NCBI GenBank assembly: GCA_965153455.1
Contig: OZ234495.1
Location: 15,992,875 to 16,056,874 of the forward strand
Origin: Sphagnum compactum
Taxonomy: Eukaryota > Bryophyta > Sphagnopsida > Sphagnales
DNA length: 64,000 nt
Direction: 5' to 3'
The notes under the pieces were generated by a model. It saw only the letters and a program-made list of their open reading frames with translations. It had not been told where the DNA came from and made no database searches. Below, one piece after another: positions 38,100-49,615 of this stretch. Within the stretch, counting starts at the first letter, position 1; each line of letters opens with the position of its first letter. Both the position numbers and the translations under genes were made by a program.

Positions 38100-39270
38100 A
38101 CGAGAACGAGGATGGGATTTTGAAAAGAAGGAAAAAGATGCGTAAAAGACGGAAGCCTCTTCATCCTCTTTCTTTTTCCGCCATGGCCGAAGTGCAAACG
38201 CTTCGCACGCAGCAGCGGCGACGAAACGGACCTCCCGCGGCGTCGAGGACGGTCCGCGACTCCCCCGCAGCGGATAGCGGAAACCGATCCATTGAAGCTC
38301 CCCGATCTGAAGCTCAGTGATGGGTTGCGCTTCGTCTGTCGTGGGAGAACTTGCGATCGAAGAGGAGGTCGACGAGATCGGGTGATGCCCAAAATAAAAC
38401 AACAACAATAACAACAACAACAACGCGAGGAGGAGAAAGCGAAGCTGACAACTTTGGGTGTTTTGTTTGCCGCCAGGAATAACAGTACCAGCAGCAGCAA
38501 CGGTTCCAGACAACGGAAGAAGAGACCTTGGGTGTTCCCCCCTGTCCTGGAGATATGAGCATTTGATTGAGTTTCCTTTCATCTTCATCTGTCGTGGTCT
38601 TGGAAGCTTCAGAAAGCTTGCAATTAGGAGGATCCAGAGAGCAGACAGAAAGAAACCTATCAACGGCTATGTGTGGGAAGAAGTAGGTAGATCGCGATCC
38701 TCATTGCAAATCCTCGGAAGTTAGAGAGAGGACAAGGATGAGGAGGCACACGGATCATCATCGAATATGTGTGAGAAACTAGATCGGAGTTGAAGGAAAG
38801 GGGTCATCGGAGCAAAGGATACAATCACGTGCTCTTTTCTGAGGGATAGATAGGGATGAAGAGATTGGGAGACCCAATTCTTCGCGGATTCCCGAGAAGG
38901 AACTTTCTCGCCATCGCCGTGCCGTGCAAGAAGCCCTGAGAGTTCTTCGTGATGACATTGGCAATGCAGCAACGCTGTCGCTGTTGTTGTCGTCCTCTTC
39001 CGAGAAGAAGAATTTTTGTGGAAAAAGGCTTTTGAGATGCAACATCCTCTGAGAATTGTGATGATTTTGTAGTTTGCAACTTTGCAGAGATCAAGCAAAT
39101 TTTCCTTTAATTTTTTTTTTTTTTGGCCAAAAGAAATTTGTGGCTGCAGTACTGTATGTACCCCAATTGGGCACAAAAAGCATCAAACAAATTGCAACGC
39201 CATTGGATTCTTCAACAATTGCGTGTGGCCTTTTCTTTCCACGTAACCTGAACCCTTAGAAACCCTTAGA
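38100..39270 (+). promoter_or_regulatory. Promoter/5' leader of the ORP gene with short upstream ORFs
   Basis: CG-containing, purine-rich DNA leads to the ORP start at 39271. Two short ORFs abut: ATG 38183 in a strong context (CCGCCATGGC) gives 45 residues ending at 38320, and the next ATG (38320-38322) overlaps that stop as TGATG, giving a 21-residue peptide beginning MGCASS. Two CCCTTAGAAACCCTTAGA-like words (39252-39270), close to the plant telo-box, touch the ORP start codon. The transcription start and 5' introns are unknown. Confidence 0.4.
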
Positions 39271-42200
39271 ATGGAGATGATGGCATTGCAGCCGAGGAGA
39301 AGACGGCGACGGTCGTCCTCCATGAAATCAAAGGACATTGCACAGTCAAACAGGTAAGTAGTAGTTTACCTAGTCACCCAGCTTTGCACTTCACATAAGC
39401 TGGGATGCTGCTGCTGTTACATTCTGATGATGGGGCTTCATTCCTCAAAACCCTGCTTTGCTTGCTTGCTTGATCATGATGGCTTTGTATCATGTGGGGG
39501 GCGGGGGGGGGGGGGGGGGGGTGATGATGAACAGACGCATCTATGATCCTCGCAGATGGCATAAACGCTCCAGTAGCAGTGGTATACATGTGAGTGGACA
39601 GCCTCCAGCAGGTTGGGTTCTTATATGGGCTGGCAGATTCAAACGCTGGCGTCGCCGCTGGTTTGTGGCTCATCCTCCAGGTCTTCTTCTTCACTACAAA
39701 AACTCAGACCAGATTGGTCGACCTGGATGCATTTCCCTACTTGTGAGCATCCCCATCCCATCCCATTCCTTCCTTCCTTTCCTTGCTTCTCCTTCTCTGT
39801 TCAATTTTTGTTGGGTTTTTGGTGTGAATTTCATCTGTCAGATTGCCTCAATTCCTTTTGACTGAGTTGTTACATATCTGCTGCTGCTGCTGGGCATCAT
39901 AAACAACAGGGAGCATCAATTGTTCCTGCAACAAGCAAGGAGCGGCAATTCAAGATCATCAAGGGCTCAATTGTTTACTATCTTCGAACCATAAACCGTG
40001 ACTATCGACAGGTTGGTAAATTATCTTGGGGGATTATCGGAGACTCCTCCCTCTTCTTCAGAGGGCATCACTGATTGTCTAATGATGATGACATTACTGA
40101 CTCAATGACAACATCACATGATTGTGACTTGCAAAACCTTTCGCTCCTCATTCTTGGTGAAGTGAAACGTTTGAAGTAGAACATTTCTATAGTGAGTGAG
40201 AGGGCTGGCACTGATCTGTTTTGTTACCCGTAAGAAGACAAATCAGCTGAATTTGTGGTGGGTGGGGGAGCCTTGTGAATGCATTGGTGGGTGCACAGCC
40301 ATGGTTGGACACCATACAAGAATCGGTGCACACATACAACAAGTCTCTTCAAAAAGCAGGAGTGGGTGCTGTGCCTTTGGGGTGCCATTTGCTGCCTCAA
40401 GAATCTGTACCCTCGGTAACATGAAGCCAAACCAGTGACACCCTTTTTGTGATGCTGATTATGCATCAGGGCCAATTACACGCCCTGATGTGTAATCTTC
40501 TAGGACTGATTTCTTCTTCACTGCCAATAGTTGGACTCAAAAAAACTTCATAAGCAGAGAATCTGAACAAAAAAAGCAGAAACAAAACAAGGCTTGATGA
40601 TCTTTATCCTGTATGCTGCTTTGAGTTTGATGCAAATTGCTGAACATTGTCGCCTTTTCAATATACAGCATGTGAGAGGCGACTGGGAGGAGCAAGATAA
40701 GGAGCTCAACAGAAGGATAGCAGGACGCCTTCAGGACGTGGAGCCTGCTCGGCGTGGTATTTCCTGGTCACCATTTCTGTGATCTTGGGAAGTTCCATTG
40801 CCTTTCTGCAGAGTAGAAAGAAAAGGCCTGGGATGCCTCAGGGCTGCTACTAAACTACCAGGTCTCTAGTTAGGGGTATTGATCCTCTGTTTTCTTTTCT
40901 CTTCAAATGAGTCCTCTCACGTCAGCTTCCACAGTGCACATGATAGTGGGTATGTGTGTCCTATGGTTTGGTTGCTGGCATCCAACCATAACAGCATGAG
41001 ATAAAATTATGTCAGTAAAAGGCTGGTATGTGTCTAGTGCAGATACCACAAAAATGTGTGCAGTTTGCTACTAGTGATACTCAGATGATAAGTATTTGTT
41101 TCTCCTATTGCCTGTGCAGAATTTCTACAACAGTTGCAAGCCTTACAACAGTCAATATCAACAATCTCAGGAGTGCTGGGATTTGCCAATTCCTCGGGGG
41201 TACCCATGACCGGTACAGTGTTGTCCACTCTGCCAAGTTTGCCTGAGGCGACTTCGAGATCCAACGGCATGTTTGTTGCAGACAATGTCTCACAACATCC
41301 TGTGATACCAAGTGACGACAAGCTTTCATCGCCAGATTTAGGATCCAGTGATCCAGATGTGCGTGCCAGGCATATGCTTTCACCACCGCCCTCAAGCTCA
41401 CAAGAAAATGGTGTGCATCAAAGATCAGTTTCACGCTCTCTCTTCAAGTGGAAAAGTGACAGTGAATATCAGAACAGCAAAGTCTCCAGCAGTATTAGTA
41501 TCAGGTTACTGTTTTCACTCTTTTTCCATTTCAAGGGGGGGGGATTTGTGACATGAAGTGAAGACTGTCAGTTTCAATGTATGTGTTGGTTTTTGCAGTT
41601 GCCTTCTTGCTTGTTCATAAATAGAGGTGGCATTGTTGCACATAACCATGTTCTCTTGTTGTTGTATCCATCTCCTGCAGGTCTCATAAATCTACATTGG
41701 CAGTAGACGTAACAGGTGAGAAGAAATTCAAACGAGAACGGCGCAGGAGCCTGTCATTATCACTTGACGATCCCAATGATGAATTTCTCCGTGATGGGAG
41801 CTGTATAGGTGCTGAATGCTTTCCTGGACGAAAGATGACTGTCCGTGGAAGTGGTCATCTATCAGACACAGAATTGGGGTCTAAGAAGTGGAAAGGAGAT
41901 GGGGGGAGTGACTTCTCCTGCATGACCACCACCACCACCACCCGGGCAACATCTTGTCAAGAACCTGAGACAAACTCTATCAAAAAAAACTTAGAAAGTA
42001 ATAATAATGTGTCAATTCATCCAAAGCAGGAGGCAATACCATCAAATGGGTCAATGTCTAAACTGTCTCGAGCTGCAAACCTGAGGAGACAGGAAGTCAA
42101 GTTGTTGGATGGGGAAAGCTCAACTGGGAGAGGAGGAGGGTTCCTAGCAAAAGGGTCCCTTCATGCAGCTTGGAATCGGATGCAAGAGACATTCACTGAC

Positions 42201-45200
42201 GTAAGTTGATTTTCTTCAGACTTATTTCCCACACACCACACAGGTAATCAATCAGAGGTAAGAGAGACGACGATGCTTGAAGTGTGATCCGTGCTAAGAA
42301 TTGGTCTTTGTGCCGGTGGTGGGTCGGACAGGCATTGAAAGAAGAGATTCAAAGGGTGCTTGAGCTGGAGGCAGAAAACGCTGTTCTACAGGAATCACTG
42401 GCAACCCTGCCACAATTGCGAAAGGATCGCATGGCCTTTTTGAAATTGCAGGAACACTTTCAGGTGCCTGATTGCTGGATTTTTTTTCACCATCTCACTT
42501 GCAATTTCATAGGAACCTCATGGTTATTGTAAATTTGTTTTGGAAAGTCGAAACCATTTTGAACTGTTGATCTGTTGTTGTCAAGCTGGTTGATAGGTTT
42601 CTAGTTCTTTTTTAATCATCTGTCAGTGTTGTGGCGTTGGGGGTTTTGGGTGCCAGAAGGAGTGTGTGTGTGGGGTTAAGAAGAACCTGTCAGACAGAGA
42701 AGATGGAGAGGAAGGTGATGATGAAGGTGATGACACTGAGGAAGAAATCTCCATTGTACCCACTGAAGTTACAAACGAGGTATTACCAGACATCTTGCAC
42801 AAAAGTAAAAGAGCTAAACCACAAGTGTTTCTTGCAATATATTCTGCTCATCTTCAAATGGGCTTCCCCCAGTGTTTCATTTCCAAGACTTGTGAATCTT
42901 TGACAGCCAGCCTACAATTAGGGTGATGGTTGGTCACACTATATATAATCAACTTGACCTTGCACTTCTTCTCTGGCAGGAATACTTTGAAGCACTAGAG
43001 GTACTAAATCAGCATGAGTATTTGGCACGAGTCACTACTCTTGAAAGCCAAGAAAGCTTGGCTGAGAGGGTTGATGGTATCCCAGATTCCCCTGAGGAAG
43101 GAGACTACACTGGTGACACAGACATTTTGTCAGAGGCAGAAGGAGAAGATTTTGAGCAGCCCAGGACAAGGTCAGCTTGCTTCCTCAAAAGTTCATCTCC
43201 TTCCCCCTTGAGTTGTGTATCTGAGCCTTCCATATCTGCCCTTTTGTGTCTGAAAGGCATTCCCCCGCAATTCCTCCCCTCATTATTCATTACTGGATTG
43301 CTCCTTTGATCCATGTGTACATTTTCCATAGAACCTTGGGCTATAAATGTAACAAATGAAGATTGGGTATTCTCTCTAAATCTCATGTCTAAAGGTAAGT
43401 TCTCTTGTGAAATTTCTTTCCAAGTATAGGACCAAGAATTTAGCCCTTAAACCCTAAATTCTAATTTTGGTTCATATGCTCCTCACTTCAAACAAGCTTC
43501 CAACTCACAAGTTAGACATTGAAGTTGGCTGTGCTTTGCAACTCATCTGCTCTTTAAAACACTGTTTACCTAGTGTAACCCTAATTATGCGAATCTCATT
43601 TTTTGGGTATGGATGGATCTCCATAAATTTCTGGATTTGATATTTTGGACCATCTTATTAAATCTAATTCCTGCCCATTAGTTCTTTATAAGCTAGTATC
43701 TTTAGTAAGAAGGTTTTTTTGAAGATCCATCTAGTTGGGAATTTTGAGTGTCAAAATCTTGTCACTGAGCACGTGGATAGTAAGCAAGTTGTGGGAAATC
43801 GCTTATTGTCTCTTCTGAAATGATCCCTGTTGCTGTGAATTTTGGTTGTCTTTGAATCAAGGTGGTTGGCCATTTTGCCTGCAGATTACCAGCACCTAGA
43901 CCACTTTCTCGAGGTTTCAGTGTATGGACAGTCCTCAAGAATGCAGTGGGCAGAGATTTAAGTCACATCACCATGCCTGCCACCATCAATGAGCCTCTTT
44001 CTGTTTTACAGAAATGTGCTGAAGAGCTTCAATTTAGGTGATTCATTCAATTCCATATCTTGTAGCTCAACACTTCTGCGCTTCCATTCTTCATGATCAC
44101 AAGAGAAGATTTGATAAGTGTTTTCAATCTGCTACCTTTCCCTTTCATTATCTGAGATTCCTTCCACCCATGAAGAAGAAAATGGCCACTTGTGCAAAGT
44201 ACTGAATCAAAATGCCAGTGTTGGGCATTGGACATTCAGTATGCAGTTTGCACTGCATTATTCCCATTGGTGCCTAGTTACCATTTGACAGAGGATTTAT
44301 GAGACATTATCTTTGGGCGACTTCCTAAGCAGCTATTTCTTCTGAGGCAGGGAGTTGTTGGAGCAAGCGGTCCAGAAGGAGAATTCTTTGGAGCGTCTGC
44401 TGTACGCAACTGCTTTTGCCTGTGCAAGTTATCATGGCAGCATCCATCGTGATGCTAAACCCTTCAATCCATTGCTGGGGGAAACCTATGAGTTTCAAGA
44501 TGGCTCCTCCTGGTTTCTTGCTGAGCAGGTTGGAGAAGTTTTTGCATAATGATATCTACATATTATGCTTGTTTCTCTCTGACAAAAATAGTCTGTGAGT
44601 GACATGAAGTTGGTGATTGAGAAATCAAGTCTAGCTACATCAAGTATGAATTGAAAATGAGTGAGAAGAAATAGAAGGGCTAATTTTCTGTAGACCTGGT
44701 ATATGCAGGTCAGCCACCATCCTCCAATTTTTGCATTCCATACAGAGAGTAATAGTGCGACGTACCAGTGTTATGGTGAAATTGAGATCAAGAACAAGTT
44801 CTGGGGGAGAAGCATTGAGGTGAGTCTCCTTCCTTCAAAGCCTTTCTTTCAGAAAATTTTGTTTTTCTGGATTTCTCTGTAAAACTCACTCACAAGCAAA
44901 ATAATTATCTGTGTGCTCTGCAGAAGTGATTTTGGATTTGGATATTGATCCTACACTTTCAGGTTATCAACTTGGGTGTTTTTTGTTTAGGCAGCAATTT
45001 TCCATTGAATCTGCAGGTGCTATGTAATGGAGTGGTCCATTTGAAGATACCCAAATTTGGGGATCACATCACATGGAACCGAGCAACATTATGTATCCAC
45101 AATGTGGTCGTAGGGAAATTGTGGATTGACAACTATGGAGAGGTTTTGGTTCGAAACCATAGCACTGGGGAGATGGCTCGAGTGCGTTTTCATAAAGCAA

Positions 45201-46765
45201 CGAGTCAACAACAGTGCCACATCAGTGGCAAGGTAAATGACACTCTTTCCACTCATCATTTTCTGTAGTTGCAAACCAGCCCCGAAAGTTTGATTGCAAA
45301 AGGTGGATTTGTTGTCCATTCTTAGTAGTGATCTAGTCAGTAGTTTTTGTTTCCTTCATATCTTGCTTTTGGAGTTTGCTTGATGAGTTGTTAATGCTGA
45401 TGAAACTAGCTTTCACTTGTTCAGATTTATGATGCCGTTGGTGCACCACAGTATACATTATTTGGCAACTACATGGACCGAATTTATGCATGTCCAGAGG
45501 CATGCACCAACTTTGATGTGAATGGCCCTGATGTGCGGCTTCTTTGGAAGGCGCCAGAGATGATTGAAGATTACCATCAACAATATTGCTTCACAGCCTT
45601 CACTCTCGGCCTTAATGGTGAGTCATTCTTTTAGTTTTGCAATTTTTTAGGATCACTGCAGGCAGCAGGTAGCCTTTGACAGGCCCGTCTGTGGATGTGG
45701 GTCTCCACATTTTTCTTAATCTGAACTTGCAATTCTCATCAAAATTGTAACAGATCCTTTGACAATAGCTTTAGTCTTATTGTCTCCTGTTCATATGAAC
45801 AGACTTGACACCCAAGTTGGCAGAGGTGCTACCCCCCACTGACTCAAGGTTTCGACCTGACCAACGTGCTCTGGTAATATCCATTTTTCTGTCAACCCCT
45901 TATGAGCCTCCCCTTACTGCTTTCGATGTATGAAATCAATGGGTCATGTACTTGATTTTGTCTTCTTCTATGCCTGTGACTTTATATGGTGAAACTTTTT
46001 CCAGTCTCCAAAGTGGCCTGAGAAGTATGCCATTCTCAATCCTTCTTTCTTCATTCTTGGAAATTGACCCATATGGAAGCTTCCTCTTTGTGGATAATGC
46101 TGGGCTTCTTCACACAGGAGAATGGAGACTTGGAAAAAGCTACACCTGAGAAGCTGCGTCTGGAGGAGAAGCAAAGATTGGCCCGTCGAACTCGCAAGGA
46201 GCAAGGCCTGGAATGGCAGGACATGTGGTTTGGCCAGGTTTTTAACTCTTTTATTACTTGCAGTTATATTTGTCCACCGGCTTGCCAAGCAGCATAGATA
46301 AATATTTAGGGTTCAGGGTTCTTATTTAGAGATTCTCAAGACACTTGTGAAGATAATATTGTCTATACTCATCGTCCATCTGGAGCTGATGAAGTCAGGG
46401 GGAAGTAATGTCATGATGAAGGTGATGGGTTGACTGATACTTTGTGAGTAGCAATCACAAGGTTATGACCATACTCTTTCTTGTTGTGTTTGTTGTGATC
46501 TGGCTGGATCTGACATGATGGTTACTTTCACTGTATTATCAAGGCATTTTTCTTTTCTGCAATGAGTTTGTTTTCTCATGGATAAGAGGTTTGTTTTCAA
46601 CTGGAGTGATCTTCTTCTTCTTCTATTGGTGTGCAGAGAGAACCAGGAGTGACAGAAGTGAAAACTGTCGACAATGGGGACATGGAACCCTCCTGGGTTT
46701 ACAAAGGCACATACTGGGAAGCTCGGGAAAGACAGGCGTGGGAGAATTGTCCAGACATCATGTAG
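39271..46765 (+). CDS. Oxysterol-binding protein-related protein (PH + ORD)
   Basis: Seventeen exons (39271-39353, 39535-39742, 39910-40011, 40669-40756, 41120-41504, 41681-42200, 42332-42463, 42657-42779, 42980-43170, 43885-44037, 44351-44528, 44709-44819, 45017-45232, 45425-45617, 45803-45873, 46118-46237, 46637-46765) close in phase to 1,000 residues. ORPs carry sterols or phosphoinositides between membranes. A PH domain spans about residues 52-135 (GWVLIWAGRFKRWRRRWFVA). A disordered, basic middle and a Leu/Glu coiled segment (463-506) follow. Then comes an acidic run leading to EYFEALE (548-554), an FFAT-like VAP-binding motif. The ORD runs from about 612 (NEPLSVLQKCAEEL, KPFNPLLGETYE) with the signature EQVSHHPP at about 720-727. 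Order matches plant ORP1/ORP2 proteins (about 700-820 residues). Exon 2 could instead start at 39556, in the same frame. Exon 8 has a second in-phase acceptor at 42627. Confidence 0.9.
39496..39521 (+). repeat. Near-continuous G run (26 bases) in ORP intron 1
   Basis: Six G, one C and nineteen G in a row lie 14 bases before the exon 2 acceptor at 39535, where a pyrimidine tract would be expected. The run can form a G-quadruplex and is also an error-prone sequence for assembly. Confidence 0.85.
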
Positions 46766-49615
46766 AACCACAGCCTGCTGCTGAAACAGACTTACCTCTG
46801 TGAGTCAATCAGCAGCAGCTACTGTGCTCATTACATCCACCCAATTACCAGGATCAAAATCCTCATGACAAGGCAACAAGAGATTTCAATTTCTCTGTAC
46901 GCTCTCTTGCAACCCTTCCCTTTCTCAAAGTAGAGATGGTCGGGTTGTGAATGGTGTATGGGAGAAGGTCAATAATAGTCATGTGGGTATGAATCACCAA
47001 CACTCTCCATGATCTATTTTTCCTCTTTGGGCAATTGTTACATCACAGCATATTGTTTTCCACAATGGGATAATTTTCACTCTTTCTCCTTGATGAGTTC
47101 AAAGGTTCTCAGTCAACCTATATGTGCTACTACTGTTTATGTAAAACCTCCATCTTGGTTCAAGGCATGAATATGAGAACTATTTTGTGTCTTAACTATC
47201 TACACCTATGCTAGTCGGGAGCTTCATCAGCAAGACTATTGTTGTGTTTCTGTTTACCATCATGATAAACGAATTTTGTATTCTGGAGTGTGCCATGTAC
47301 AGGCCATTGTGCCCAGTGAGGAAATTGGGTGAGCCCAAATTTCTGAACTCGCAGTGAAATGGGTACAATGAATGGCCTGTGACTGACACATGATGACATA
47401 ATGGCTTTCATGGATTTAATCAAGGAGATTCAAACAGTATTAACTAAAAGAGCTAAGCTTTGGGACCATGAGCCTGCATTAGTGTACCTCTACACTGGAG
47501 ATGGACCGAGCAAGCAAAGCTGACCTACTTCGGGACTGAAATCCTTCATTAGGGCCCATTTACACTGGAGATTGAGAGCCCTCAACAGCAGTGTGTTTTT
47601 TGTCAAATTTGTGATGGCTAGCTGAAGTGGTGAGACTCCACAGGAAGATTTAGCCAAATTTGGCTACAATTTAAATACGAAAGTACATTTTTTAAGAACA
47701 TCCTTCTATATTTTTTGGCTACACACTTGAACCAGGTATAGAAATTTGGTGATTTTTCTTATATTTTGTTCGAATTTTGGCTATTGAAAATCTCAAAAAG
47801 CAATTGATTTTTACACTATCAATTTTGTATGTAGCTTTTTGGTGTTATATAGTCAAAAAAAAAGGCTGCATATTAAGGATGAATGCTTAAAGAGATTAAT
47901 GAAATGTGAATGGATGAAAAGTTGACATGCAATAGTCTTATGTGGTTGGAGAGATTTATTATGTTTTAGTTCACTTCACATTAGAGGTGGTGATATAACT
48001 TAATGTAATTAGATTAGTATTTATGTAATTACTTAACAATTAAGTTTGGTGATTTATTTGTTAATTGGATTTCATAATTTAATAATGGTTTGTTCATAAT
48101 TTTAATTAATGTATTTACCTGTTACATGATAATTTACGTAAAAAAATTGTGTATGTCAAATCACATTGGGAATCATATGTGATGTGTAGATTTAAAGAAA
48201 TATATAATTTAATCTAATTTTAATTAACATATAAATAAGTGTTTGCAAGCTTTGAAAAGATCTTCATTTGAGAAAAATAAATTATTGTATGAAGTGCAAA
48301 GTTTTATAAAATAAAATTTGTGAAGAGGATTGATATTTTCATTTTGAATAATTTTTGACATAATTTATATATGTGAAACTATGGTAAAAGAATGATGTGT
48401 CATACTAGTTATATAATTAAAAATAAAAAAATAAAAAAAAATTGTGCAAAGAAAAACATAGATTTCTATAACTATGTATTAAAACATACATAATTTCAAT
48501 TCTAAACTTGCTTATGATTTACACTGCTAAACTTGAAAAAACAAAAAAAAAAAAAACTTGATTGGATAAAAAGTTGAAATGTAATCCTATGTTGTTAAAA
48601 AAATGGATAATGATTCATGCACTTTATCTTAATATAGGAGTGCAAGCTATTTATTAAGTGACCAAGGAAAATGTGAATGGATGAAAAGTTGACAATTAAG
48701 CAATCATATATGTGGCCAAAATATTTCATCCATTGTGCATGGACTTCACAAGTGCAAAGTCTACTAGACTATGAACCCAAAAAGTTGTGATTGGTTGTGA
48801 GGAAAAACAAATGGTTATCAAAGGGAAAATGGTGGAAAACTTTAGCTCCATAGTTAGTCTCCAGCTTACATTCACAAATTCAAAGTTGGAAAGTTTATCC
48901 CCAAATCTTACAAACACATGGAGTCTCTTTTGCCTTTGGGAAAAAGCCAACGAACGCCATTCACTATCTTGTAAATTGGACCCAATCCAATGACATGTTT
49001 TTAATATCCATTACAATGGATGAGCCCAATCTAAGATAATGACACCAAACATGGAACCACCCCACAAATGCTCAAATAGCAAAAGTGACAATAGGGAAGC
49101 CAAAAAAATTGGAATTAGGACCACATTGTGCACTCATGTCCAAAAGCAAAGGCTAGGCATTCCCAATGTGATTCAGCAATCAACAACAATGATGTGCTGG
49201 TACATCAAACAACAAAATTAGGGTCCCTGAGTTTGAGGAAAAAAATTGGCATTGGTTCAATCAAAATAGTCACTATGATTGCACCATTTCTTCAAAGAGC
49301 TCCTTTTTTTGCCTCTCAATGCGAGAGGAGTGAAGCAGCAAGGCATTGGAACTAATTTTAGCTCTAGTGGCTCCTGCTCAAGGATGGCTGTCTGACTATC
49401 TTATGTCAACAAAATTGATGGCATCCTCTGTCATACATCACTAGGGTTGGTAAGATGTACAATAATGCTGGTAGACAGATTGGTCACTTATCTACAATTC
49501 CGGATGGGATCGCCAGAGAACAGGGTTAAAATTCCTGAACTTGGAGTTGATTCCCAAAACTGCCAAAACTGCTGAGGAGGTCCTAGAGAGACTCACAAAC
49601 TCTTGTACTGGACAG
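46766..49615. other. Intergenic region between ORP and PHD-GNAT genes
   Basis: The two genes converge, so 3' UTRs should occupy the edges. The 47.6-48.7 kb part is strongly AT-rich. A 24-base identical word, ATGTGAATGGATGAAAAGTTGACA split as ATGTGAATGGAT + GAAAAGTTGACA, occurs at 47904-47927 and 48671-48694. A diverged copy lies near 48560. No gene is supported. Confidence 0.55.

Noticed and set aside
37976-38663. Two long minus-strand frames (174 and 218 codons) upstream of the ORP gene
   Set aside because: They are antisense to a CG-rich leader, with Leu/Ser runs from CAA/GAA repeats and no family resemblance.
42657-42779. Alternative basic frame through ORP exon 8
   Set aside because: The acceptor before AAGGAG keeps the acidic frame in phase with exons 7 and 9; the basic frame would put exon 9 out of phase.
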